This document shows positions 40,479 through 48,293 of a stretch of 64,000 nt of DNA, piece after piece. Within the stretch, counting starts at the first letter, position 1; each line of letters opens with the position of its first letter. The notes beneath the pieces are model-generated. The model did not search any database and had not been told where the DNA came from. It saw only the letters and a program-made list of their open reading frames with translations. The position numbers were made by a program, and so were the translations under genes. Source of the stretch: Tsukamurella sputi. Its GTDB lineage: Bacteria > Actinomycetota > Actinomycetes > Mycobacteriales > Mycobacteriaceae. Where the stretch lies: assembly GCF_007858445.1 (NCBI RefSeq), contig NZ_VIGV01000014.1, forward strand, positions 25,186 through 89,185, in the 5' to 3' direction.

Positions 40479-41734
40479 GGCCGCGCTGCACACAGGCTCG
40501 ACGGATCCTGCACGATCACGCGCACGCCGTAACCCACGTCGGAGGCGAGCTGGTTGAGGAGGTAGGCGGACACCGTCGAGATCCGGGTGACGTCGGTGAG
40601 GTCGAGGACGATGGTGCTGCCGCTCTGCGCATGACCGAGGCTCAGCGCCTCGTGCACCACCTCTTCGACGGCCACGAAGTCCACCTCGCCGCGCAGCCGC
40701 AGCACGACGTGGCCGGTGGCGGGATCGGTCGTGACGGCGGCGACGGCACTCACCGGGTTCATCGAGCGGCTCAGCAGGTGCAGGCCGAATTCGCTGCTCA
40801 TCCGCTGCAGCACCGCGACGCCGCGGCTGGAATTGCCGGCCTCGTCGAGCGGTGGGCTGAAGACGCAGATCCCGTACTCGCCCGGCGTCGCGGCGACGAT
40901 GCCGCCGCCGACCCCGGACTTCGCCGGGATGCCCACCGACACCATCCAGGCCCCGGACCGGTCGTACATGCCGCAGCCCGTCATCACCGAGAGAACGTGC
41001 TGCGCGACCGCCGTGCTCACCACTCGCTCGCCCGTGACGGGGTTGACGCCGCCGTTCGCGAGGGTGCCGCCCATCACCGCCACGTCGTGCGCGTCGACCA
41101 GCAGCGAGCACTGCCGGAAGTAGGGGTCCAGCGCGTCCTCGATCGGCACGCGCAACGCGTCCGTCGAGCGGGCGAGCGCGGCGAGGGCCAGGTTGCGGAA
41201 GCCGGTCTCCGACTCCGAGCGGTAGACGGCCTCGTCGAGCTCCAGTTCGCGACCGGCGAAGCGCGACAGGCCGTCCCGGATCGTGGCGAAGCGTTCAGCA
41301 CCGTCGACCCCCGGGATCAGCGAGGTCGAGACGATCGCGCCCGCGTTGATGAGCGGGTTCTCCGGGCGGCCCGACGGATCGAAGCTGATGCCGTTGAAGG
41401 CCTCGCCGCTCGGCTCGACACCGATCCGCGCGCACACCGCCTCCACCCCGAGCGCCTCCAGAGCCAGCGCGTAGACGAAGGGCTTGCTCATCGACTGGAT
41501 GGTGAAGGGGACGCGGTAGTCGCCGGCTCCGTAGCTGTGCCCGTGCACGGACACCGAGGCCACCCCGAAGGCCTCCGGATCGGCCGTCGCCAACTGCGGG
41601 ATGTAGTCGGCGACGGCGCCCGGATGGTCCTCGCGCCGCACGTCGTCGAGCACGCGGGCCATCGCCGCGTTGACGGGATTGTCGGTGAACCCGGTGACTC
41701 CGCCGGCCTGTCGTTCCGTGCTCGTCCCACTCAT
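40475..41734 (-). CDS. glsA: Glutaminase with C-terminal STAS domain
   Basis: 419 residues from ATG 41734, nine bases after the upstream stop. The glutaminase domain covers residues 1-305 with the serine-dependent active site SMSKPFVYALALE (S-x-x-K), and NPLINAGAIVSTS. It hydrolyses glutamine to glutamate and ammonia. The C-terminal STAS domain (about 325-415) has the usual LDLTDVTRISTVSAYLLNQL. It may sense or bind a partner. Fusions of this type occur in actinobacteria. Its placing at the end of a sulfur-compound operon and directly before a helicase gene is unexpected; the ATGA junction implies shared translation. Confidence 0.85.
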   Translation of the reverse strand: MSGTSTERQAGGVTGFTDNPVNAAMARVLDDVRREDHPGAVADYIPQLATADPEAFGVASVSVHGHSYGAGDYRVPFTIQSMSKPFVYALALEALGVEAVCARIGVEPSGEAFNGISFDPSGRPENPLINAGAIVSTSLIPGVDGAERFATIRDGLSRFAGRELELDEAVYRSESETGFRNLALAALARSTDALRVPIEDALDPYFRQCSLLVDAHDVAVMGGTLANGGVNPVTGERVVSTAVAQHVLSVMTGCGMYDRSGAWMVSVGIPAKSGVGGGIVAATPGEYGICVFSPPLDEAGNSSRGVAVLQRMSSEFGLHLLSRSMNPVSAVAAVTTDPATGHVVLRLRGEVDFVAVEEVVHEALSLGHAQSGSTIVLDLTDVTRISTVSAYLLNQLASDVGYGVRVIVQDPSSLCAARP

Positions 41735-41743
41735 ACTGCAAAG

Positions 41744-42682
41744 CTATCCGACGGCGACAGCTCCTGCCGCCTCGCCGATCCACGGCACGACGGCGCCGCG
41801 GACGTCGACTCGCCGCGGCAGCAGGCCGCCGGCGACGAACAGATCGGCGGCGCGCTGCTGCTCGTCGAGGAAGTCCTCCGTGACGGGGCCGACGCCGAAC
41901 GGGCGCCCGCGCACCGCCGCCTCCCAGGCATCGAGATCGGCGGGCAGGCCCCGCGCAGCCGCGTCGTCGGCGAAGTACGCGGCGGCCTCCCGCGGGTTCG
42001 CGGTGACCCAGGCGTCGGACTCGGCGAGCGCGGCGAGGACCGCCCGGACCGCGTCCGGCCGCTCCTCCGCGAGCCGGCGGGAGGTGAACCACAGCGACGG
42101 GTGGCTGAACACCGACGCCGTGTCCACGAGCGTCACCAACTCCGCCCGCGACTCCACCGCCGCGAGGCCCGGATAGGCGCCCACCCACGCGTCGATGTCG
42201 CCGGCGAGCAGCGCCTCGCCGCCGGCATGCACGTCGACGTCCACGGGCTCGATGTCGGCCCAGGTCAGCCCGGCGTCGTCGAGGGCGAACAGCACCAGGG
42301 TGGTCTGCCAGGACCCGTGCGCCACGCCCACCCGCTTGCCGCGCAGGTCGGCGGGGCCTGCGATGCCGCGGCCGGCGAGGGCGACGATCCGCCCGTTCTC
42401 GACGCGCGGCCCCGAGATGCCGAGGTAGACCACGTCGTGCCCGGCGCCGAGCGCCGTGATCGGCGGCGTGAAGCCGGTGCCGATCACGTCGTAGCCGCCG
42501 TCGGCGAAGAGCCAGTCCGAGTGCAGCGTCGGCAGGCCGGTCCGCGGGTCGACGGCCGGCGGCTCCGGCAGGTCGCGCAGGTCGACCCACTCGACGTCGG
42601 GGATCGACCGTTCGAGGATGCCGCGGTGCCGCAGGACGAACAGGGAGTTGTTGTGCGGGAAGTAACCGACGCGCAGCGTCAT
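41744..42682 (-). CDS. Cytosolic protein with periplasmic-binding-protein fold (SsuA-like), cysteine-free
   Basis: 312 residues from ATG 42682, ribosome site AAGGAG. It matches sulfonate or nitrate-type binding proteins (LRVGYFPHNNSLFVLRHRG, LRGKRVGVAHGSWQTT, LLAGDIDAWVGAYPGL). There is no signal peptide or lipobox, and the protein has no cysteine, so it can neither be a lipoprotein nor use the Cys chemistry of DszB. Possible roles: a cytosolic substrate carrier, or an enzyme evolved from the binding-protein fold. It sits between the aldolase-like gene and glutaminase in the long operon. Confidence 0.7.
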   Translation of the reverse strand: MTLRVGYFPHNNSLFVLRHRGILERSIPDVEWVDLRDLPEPPAVDPRTGLPTLHSDWLFADGGYDVIGTGFTPPITALGAGHDVVYLGISGPRVENGRIVALAGRGIAGPADLRGKRVGVAHGSWQTTLVLFALDDAGLTWADIEPVDVDVHAGGEALLAGDIDAWVGAYPGLAAVESRAELVTLVDTASVFSHPSLWFTSRRLAEERPDAVRAVLAALAESDAWVTANPREAAAYFADDAAARGLPADLDAWEAAVRGRPFGVGPVTEDFLDEQQRAADLFVAGGLLPRRVDVRGAVVPWIGEAAGAVAVG

Positions 42683-42708
42683 GGTGTTGTGCTCCTTGGG
42701 TTTCCGGG

Positions 42709-43413
42709 TCAGACGAGGCCGTGCGCGCGGGCGCTGTCGAGGAGGCCGCTGCGGCCCCACTGCGCGACGAGGTTGCTCGGATCGAACTCCTGCGTGCCGC
42801 CGACCGCCTCGCCGATCGCCTGGTACTGAGCGCCCTCCTCGAGCAGCACGACGAACTTCGCGAGCGCGAGCAGGCCGTCGCGGCCGATCACGTTGACGCC
42901 GCCGTTGGCCTCGAAGATCGCCACCAGATGCGGATCCCGCTCCAGCTCGCCGAGGATGAACTCGCCGGCCCCGATGGTGCGGTCGATGTGCGGTGGGATC
43001 GAGCGGGAGAGTGTGAGCCGCTGCGACGCGGCGTAGCGGATCGGAAGGGGCCGGTGGGTCTGGGCGAAGCCGCCGAGCCACGGGGTGTGCACATGCACGA
43101 CCGACGTGATCTCGGGGTGCGCCCGGAAGAGGTCGGCGTAGGACGTGACGAATCCCGCTCCGCCGTCGCCGAGCACGACGTCGCCGTCGAAGGTCGCGAC
43201 GACCGGCCGCGCGACCGGATCCTCGGCCCACGGTCCCGGCTCGTTCAGGGCGACGGCCGCGTCGGTGCCGGGGATCCGCTCGACGAAGTTGACGGTGCCG
43301 TTGGCGGAGACGGTGCCGGTCTCGCGGAAGACGCGGAACGCCTTCTGCGCGTCGCGGGTGGTGGCGTCGACGAAGCCGAGTGCGGTCTCGTCGAGGGGAA
43401 GAACGGTGGTCAT
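42709..43413 (-). CDS. Class II aldolase/adducin-fold protein with altered metal site
   Basis: 234 residues from ATG 43413, chosen for the ribosome site AAAGGA; ATG 43437, which would overlap the previous stop as ATGA, is possible. The class II aldolase/adducin domain is recognisable by VVHVHTPWL (His107, His109). The third zinc ligand, normally in NHG, is replaced: FEANGGVNVIG (168-178) has Gly-Gly where His is expected. The catalytic Glu near residues 55-60 (LNEPGP) may be kept. It could act as an aldolase or epimerase with a different metal arrangement, or be a binding protein. By context it handles the carbon product of desulfonation. Confidence 0.7.
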   Translation of the reverse strand: MTTVLPLDETALGFVDATTRDAQKAFRVFRETGTVSANGTVNFVERIPGTDAAVALNEPGPWAEDPVARPVVATFDGDVVLGDGGAGFVTSYADLFRAHPEITSVVHVHTPWLGGFAQTHRPLPIRYAASQRLTLSRSIPPHIDRTIGAGEFILGELERDPHLVAIFEANGGVNVIGRDGLLALAKFVVLLEEGAQYQAIGEAVGGTQEFDPSNLVAQWGRSGLLDSARAHGLV

Positions 43414-43433
43414 GACGGTCCTTTCGGTGGTGG

Positions 43434-44597
43434 TCATCCGGCGCGCAGGGCGGTCGCGCGCAGATCGGTGGGAACGCTGTTCCGCAGCAGGGGGAGCACC
43501 TCTTCACCGACCCGGTAGGCCTCCTCGAGGTGCGGGTTGCCGGCCAGGATGAAGGCGTCGACGCCCAGCGCGCGCAGCTCGTCGAGCCGTTCGGCGACCT
43601 GCTCGTAGCTGCCGACGAGCCCGAACGCCGGGCCGCCGCGGATCAGGCTGAAGCCGCACCAGACGTTCGGTTGCACCTCCAGATCGCGATACCCCGTGAT
43701 CGTGGTGGGCACCCAGCCCGCGATGCGGGCGGCGCCGACGGAGTCGCCCTGGGCCGCACGATCGGCGGCGCCGCGATCGACGAAGGCCCACCCCTTCTCG
43801 ATCTCGGCCCATGCGGCCTCCTCGGTGTGCCGGGCCACAACGTCGATCCGCACCGCGAACTTCGGTGTGCGGCCCAGCTTCTCCGAGTGCGCGCGCACCC
43901 CGTCGAACTTGGCGCGCAGGTCGGCGAACGGCTCGAGCCAGGAGAGGTAGTAGTCGGCGTGCCGCCCCGCGGCGGCCACGGCGGCGCCCGACGATCCGGA
44001 GAAGTAGACCTCGGGGAAGGGCTGATCCGCGAGCAGAGACGGCAGGGTGGCGCCGTCGGTGCGGTAGAACCGGCCGTCGTGGTGGAAGGGCTCGCCCCGC
44101 CACACCCCGCGCAGCACGTCGAGGAACTCACTGGTGCGGGCGTACCGGTCGTCGTGATCGACCTTGTCGCCCCACCACAGCTGCGGGCGGCCACCGCCTC
44201 CGCTGATGATGTTGTAGACGAGGCGACCGCCGGTGGCGCGCTGCAGGGTCGCCGACATCCGGGCGGCCTGGACCGGATGCAGGAATCCGGGTTGGAAGGC
44301 GACCATGAAGCGGTAGGTGTCGGACTCGGGAGCCAGCGCTGAGGCGAAGGCCCACGGGTCCTCGGTGACGGGGAAGCTCGGCAGCAGGCCGCCGACGAAA
44401 CCCGCCCGCTCCGACGCGCGCACCACGGCCGCGGCGTGATCGATGTAGGCGTAGTCGTCCGGCTCGCCGCCGCGGATGGCCGGCGCGATGTTGCCGGGGC
44501 CGATGCCCTGGGCCTCGCCGCGGTTGTAGCGGCGCGGTTCGCGCAGGGAGGCGTGATCGCCCTCCATGCCGATGCGCCAGTAGAAGTCGACGCTCAT
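43434..44597 (-). CDS. FMN-dependent monooxygenase, SsuD/luciferase-like
   Basis: 387 residues from ATG 44597 (AGGAGG). It is a bacterial-luciferase-like TIM barrel of SsuD length. Features: DFYWRIGMEGDHASLREP, GFVGGLLPSFPVTEDPWAFA, FMVAFQPGFLHPVQAARMSA, NIISGGGG, and VGSYEQVAERLDELRALGVD near the end. SsuD uses reduced FMN and oxygen to convert alkanesulfonates to aldehyde and sulfite. A flavin reductase is not encoded in this operon, so it must be supplied elsewhere. The start overlaps the previous stop as ATGA. Confidence 0.85.
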   Translation of the reverse strand: MSVDFYWRIGMEGDHASLREPRRYNRGEAQGIGPGNIAPAIRGGEPDDYAYIDHAAAVVRASERAGFVGGLLPSFPVTEDPWAFASALAPESDTYRFMVAFQPGFLHPVQAARMSATLQRATGGRLVYNIISGGGGRPQLWWGDKVDHDDRYARTSEFLDVLRGVWRGEPFHHDGRFYRTDGATLPSLLADQPFPEVYFSGSSGAAVAAAGRHADYYLSWLEPFADLRAKFDGVRAHSEKLGRTPKFAVRIDVVARHTEEAAWAEIEKGWAFVDRGAADRAAQGDSVGAARIAGWVPTTITGYRDLEVQPNVWCGFSLIRGGPAFGLVGSYEQVAERLDELRALGVDAFILAGNPHLEEAYRVGEEVLPLLRNSVPTDLRATALRAG

Positions 44598-45598
44598 GCC
44601 GGTACCTCCTCGGAACGGGACGCGCGCGGCAGGCGCGCGGACGGGTCGGTGAGGTGGAGCAGGTGTTCGCCGACGCGGTGGATCTCCTCGATGTGCGGAC
44701 GGCCCGTGAGGATCACCGAGTCGACGCCCGCGGCGGCGTACTCCCGCAGGCGAGCGGCCACCGTCGAATACGATCCGACGAGGCCGATCTCGTCGTCGAA
44801 GCCCGCGGCGCGGAAACCCGCCCACCGTGCGTGGTCGAGCCGGTCCGCGGGGTCAGGTACCGCACCCGCCTGCCGGATGAGCCTTTCGGCGCGCTGCCAC
44901 GCCTCGTCGTCGCTCTCGCGGGCGATGACCGGGATCTCCAGCGCGACACCCACGGTCCGCCCCGTGGCGGCGGCCGCGGATCGCAGGGCGATGAGCCGGT
45001 CGCCGAGCGGCGCGTCCCGCCGTTCGGCGAAGACGTGCACGTCGCCGAGCCGAGCGGACAGGGCGAGGGCGGCGCCGTCGTCGCCCGCGATCTCCACGCG
45101 CGGAAAGGGCAGGCCGGACAGGATGCCGCGGAAGCCTCCGTCGGCGACGTGGAAGTACTCCCCGTCGTAGTCGAAACCCGTTCCCTCGAAGCCGTTGCCG
45201 CCGACCGGCTCGCTGTTCCACACGCCGCGCGCGACCTCCAGGAACTCCGCGGCGCGGCGGTACTCCTCGGCCGCAGGCGTCGCCCGCAGGCGCCACCCGA
45301 ACCGGCCGCGGGAGAGCCGCTGCAGGGTCGCCGAGACCTTGGCGGCGTACACGGGGCTGCCGAAGGCGGGGGAGAACTCCGCCGTCACCCGGACGTGCCG
45401 TGTCGCGCGGAGGGCGGCGCCGGCCACCACCCAGGACTCGTCACCGGACGGATCGTGCGGGACCAGGATCCCGTCGATCCCGGCCAGCTCGGCGGCGTCG
45501 ACGGTGTCGAGAAGGTCGCGGAACCCGGTGCGGGCAGCCGGTGTTCCCGCGCGCCGCGAGTCGCCGCGGACCGACAACCGCCAGTCGATCCCGGTCAT
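44594..45598 (-). CDS. FMN-dependent monooxygenase, second LLM-family enzyme
   Basis: 334 residues from ATG 45598, overlapping the stop of the desulfinase-like gene as ATGA. Luciferase-like fold with LSVRGDSRRAG, GILVPHDPSGDESWVVAGA, VTAEFSPAFGSPVYAAKVSA, and a late VGSYSTVAARLREYAAAGVD. It is shorter than its neighbour and only moderately similar, so the pair may perform two successive oxidations or act on different substrates. In the dibenzothiophene pathway DszA, a related flavoprotein, converts a sulfone to a sulfinate. Confidence 0.82.
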   Translation of the reverse strand: MTGIDWRLSVRGDSRRAGTPAARTGFRDLLDTVDAAELAGIDGILVPHDPSGDESWVVAGAALRATRHVRVTAEFSPAFGSPVYAAKVSATLQRLSRGRFGWRLRATPAAEEYRRAAEFLEVARGVWNSEPVGGNGFEGTGFDYDGEYFHVADGGFRGILSGLPFPRVEIAGDDGAALALSARLGDVHVFAERRDAPLGDRLIALRSAAAATGRTVGVALEIPVIARESDDEAWQRAERLIRQAGAVPDPADRLDHARWAGFRAAGFDDEIGLVGSYSTVAARLREYAAAGVDSVILTGRPHIEEIHRVGEHLLHLTDPSARLPRASRSEEVPA

Positions 45599-46623
45599 CG
45601 AGCGACCTCGGCACGCTGGGCGACGATCTGCTGAGCGCGGGTGAGGGGCTCGGCCGCGACCCAGGAGTCGAGGTCGAAGTCGGCGTCGAGGAATCCGTGC
45701 GCGAGCAGGAACTGCTGCTGGCGCGCGAGCAACTCGATCCGGTCCTCCGCGAGCGACGGGTGCAGGCCGGCGATCACGTGGTCGGGGTACGCGGCGGCGG
45801 CACCCTCGGCCGCGGAGCCGGTCTCGCGCTGCAGCACCGAGCGGGCCTCGCCCGGGTGCTCCGTGGCCCAGTCCGCGGCACGCAGCGAGCGCACCAGGAA
45901 CTCCGTGACCAGGTCGGGACGTTCGTCGAGCAGTGCCTGGTGCACGGTGATCGGGCGCGGCGTGCCGTTGTTCACACGTGCCGCGCGATCCGCGGTGGCA
46001 TCCAGGTCGACGACGGTGCGCAGCCCGTGCTCGCGAGCCACGTCGCGCGCACGGGCGCCCTTGACGTACACCGCATCCACGTCGCCGGCGAGCAGCCGGT
46101 CGACGCCCCAGGTGGTGACGCGGGCTGCGCCGACGACCCGCGGATCGTCCTGCGCGGGTACCTCGACGAGGCGGGCGTCGGAGAGGTCGAGCCCGGCGAG
46201 GCGCAGCGCGTTCCGGAAGCCGTGCAGGGCCATCGCGCGGGGGAAGCTTCGAGCCCGGTCGGCCGCCCACGTCGGCAGGGCGAGGCGGGCGCCGCGGAGG
46301 TCCGCCGCGTCGGCGACGGCTGAGTCGGGCCGGACGACGATCGCCTGCGCCTCGTCGATCCAGGTGAGGCCCAGGAGGCGGGTCGGAGAACCCGCCGCGC
46401 GGGCGGCGAGGGCGGGGACGTTGCCGCCCTCGCGGATCAGGCCGGGGAGGTCGTGGTCGAAGTGCCGCGCGGCGACATCCGGGGCGCTGTCCTGCAGCAC
46501 CTTCAGTGAGAGCCCGGCGTCGACCGCGGCATCCGCCAGCCAGCCACGGGCGTGCGCGATGCCGCTGGCGGTGGGGACGGGGCAGCGGGTGTACCAGAGG
46601 GTGTCGGTGAGCGTGCTGGTCAT
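45595..46623 (-). CDS. DszB-like sulfinate desulfinase
   Basis: 342 residues from ATG 46623, overlapping the ATPase stop as ATGA. It has the binding-protein fold and keeps the active-site pattern of 2-(2-hydroxyphenyl)benzenesulfinate desulfinase (DszB). LWYTRCPVPTA gives Cys14 where DszB has Cys27 in SNCPVP. RHFDHDLPGLIREGGN gives His54 and Arg64, spaced as DszB His60 and Arg70, followed by the Gly pair. There is no signal peptide, so it is cytosolic. It is expected to hydrolyse a sulfinate, releasing sulfite. The rest of a dsz operon (dszC) is absent, so the substrate is probably not dibenzothiophene. Confidence 0.78.
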   Translation of the reverse strand: MTSTLTDTLWYTRCPVPTASGIAHARGWLADAAVDAGLSLKVLQDSAPDVAARHFDHDLPGLIREGGNVPALAARAAGSPTRLLGLTWIDEAQAIVVRPDSAVADAADLRGARLALPTWAADRARSFPRAMALHGFRNALRLAGLDLSDARLVEVPAQDDPRVVGAARVTTWGVDRLLAGDVDAVYVKGARARDVAREHGLRTVVDLDATADRAARVNNGTPRPITVHQALLDERPDLVTEFLVRSLRAADWATEHPGEARSVLQRETGSAAEGAAAAYPDHVIAGLHPSLAEDRIELLARQQQFLLAHGFLDADFDLDSWVAAEPLTRAQQIVAQRAEVAR

Positions 46624-47447
46624 GGCGTGGCCTCTCCTCGGGGTGTCGGTGTGTGCCCGCGTCCCACCCCGAGGTGGGAGAGCAGGCGGGTTCGGTAGTC
46701 GAGCGCCCCGGGGTCGGCCCGGTCGCGCGGGCGGACCAGGTCGATGTCCTCGTCCAGGACGAACGTGCCGCCGTGCAGCACGATCACGCGATCGGCGAGG
46801 CGGACGGCCTCGTCGACGTCGTGCGTGACCATGAGGACCGCGGGGCGGTGCCGCGCCACGAGATCGCCCACCAGGTCCTGCATCTGGAGCCGCGTGAGGG
46901 CGTCCAGCGCGGCGAAGGGTTCGTCGAGGAGGAGCAGTCGCGGCTCGCGCACCAGCGCCCGGGCCAGCGCGACGCGCTGGGCCTCGCCGCCGGAGAGGGT
47001 GGCGGGCCACTGTCGGGCCTTCTCTCCGAGGTTCACCTCGCGGAGCGCGGCGAGCGCCCGCTCGTCGGTGTCGCGTCCGCGCGGCTGGCCGATGGTGACG
47101 TTGCGCAGCACACGCTTGTTGGGGATGAGCCGGGGCTCCTGATAGACGGATGTACGGGCGGCCGGAACCTCGACGGTGCCCTCGTCGGGCGCGAGCTGCC
47201 CGCTCAGCAGGCGCAGCAGCGTGGTCTTGCCGGTGCCGCTGGGGCCGAGCAGCACCACGAACTCGCCGCGGTGCACGGTGAGGTCGATGCCGCCGAGGAC
47301 GGTCTTGTCGCCGAAGGTCTTCCGCACTCCGGTCAACCGGACCGCCACGGGTTCGCCCGCGCGGCGGTCGGCGGCCGTGGCCGGTGAGGGGCTGCGCTCG
47401 GCGAGTGGGGGCAGGGCGGATTCGTGGGACCGGGCGGGCGCGCTCAT
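46620..47447 (-). CDS. ABC transporter ATPase, sulfonate/taurine type (SsuB-like)
   Basis: 275 residues from ATG 47447, overlapping the permease stop as ATGA. All ATPase motifs are normal: Walker A GPSGTGKTT, signature LSGGEAQR, Walker B LLLLDEPFAALD, and the H-loop VTHDVDEA. The order and length match the nitrate/sulfonate/taurine importer group. It energises uptake through the permease encoded upstream. The first 30 residues are a low-complexity Ala/Pro/Ser stretch not present in typical SsuB. Confidence 0.88.
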   Translation of the reverse strand: MSAPARSHESALPPLAERSPSPATAADRRAGEPVAVRLTGVRKTFGDKTVLGGIDLTVHRGEFVVLLGPSGTGKTTLLRLLSGQLAPDEGTVEVPAARTSVYQEPRLIPNKRVLRNVTIGQPRGRDTDERALAALREVNLGEKARQWPATLSGGEAQRVALARALVREPRLLLLDEPFAALDALTRLQMQDLVGDLVARHRPAVLMVTHDVDEAVRLADRVIVLHGGTFVLDEDIDLVRPRDRADPGALDYRTRLLSHLGVGRGHTPTPRGEATP

Positions 47448-48292
47448 CGGAAGGCCACCTGTCGCCGCCACGGCGTCCCGTACCGCTCCGCGACGCGGAC
47501 GATCGCGTCGAAGATCAGGCCGAGGGCACCGTAGAGCACGACGCACAGGACCATGTAGTCCGTGCGGTTGTACTCCTGCGCGAGGGTCACCAGGTAGCCG
47601 ATGCCCTCCTTGGTGCCCACCTGCTCGGCGGCGATGAGGCCGGTGATGCTGATCGCCAGGCAGATCCGCAGCGCCATGAGGATCGCCGGGAGTGCAGCGG
47701 GGATCACCACCTCGGCGACCAGCCGCGGGCCGGTGAGCCCGAACTCGCGGGCCGCCTCGACGGTCTTGCGGTCGATGTTGCGCACGCCGAGGTAGGTGTA
47801 GGCGTACATCGGCGCGACGGTGGCGACCGCGATGAGCAGGACCTTGAAGGCATCGTCGATGCCGAACCAGGCGATGAACAGCGGCACCAGCGCGAGGAAG
47901 GGGACCGCGCGGACGATCTGCATCGTCGAGTCGACGAGTTCCTCGCCGAGCGCCGACAATCCGGACAGCACTCCCAATGTCAGTCCCACGCCCACTCCGA
48001 GCAGGACGCCCGCCGCGGCGCGGCGGAAGGAGGCGACGCTGAAGTCCAGTAGTTGCCCGGTGCGCGCCAGCTCGACGAAGGCGGAGCCGACCTGGCCGGG
48101 AGAGGCGAGAACCTCGGGACGGAGCGCCCCCGAGGCGGATCCCGCCCACCATGCGAGCACCAGCAGCACGGGAACGAGGAACCGCAGGGCGATCGACAGG
48201 GCGCGGGAGCGCGGCCGACTGCTGCGGACGTCGGGCACCATCAGCGCGTCGGGCACCGTCGACGCCTGGCGCCGGAGGTCGAGAACGGCCAT
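47444..48292 (-). CDS. ABC transporter permease, sulfonate/taurine type (SsuC-like)
   Basis: 282 residues from ATG 48292, one base after the stop of the binding-protein gene; a longer frame to 48373 is not used because it lies inside that gene. About six membrane helices and the EAA-type loop EAAREFGLTGPRLVAEVVIPAALP that contacts the ATPase. The ending resembles BPD_transp_1 permeases of SsuC type. It imports the substrate of the operon. Confidence 0.88.
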   Translation of the reverse strand: MAVLDLRRQASTVPDALMVPDVRSSRPRSRALSIALRFLVPVLLVLAWWAGSASGALRPEVLASPGQVGSAFVELARTGQLLDFSVASFRRAAAGVLLGVGVGLTLGVLSGLSALGEELVDSTMQIVRAVPFLALVPLFIAWFGIDDAFKVLLIAVATVAPMYAYTYLGVRNIDRKTVEAAREFGLTGPRLVAEVVIPAALPAILMALRICLAISITGLIAAEQVGTKEGIGYLVTLAQEYNRTDYMVLCVVLYGALGLIFDAIVRVAERYGTPWRRQVAFR

Positions 48293-48293
48293 G

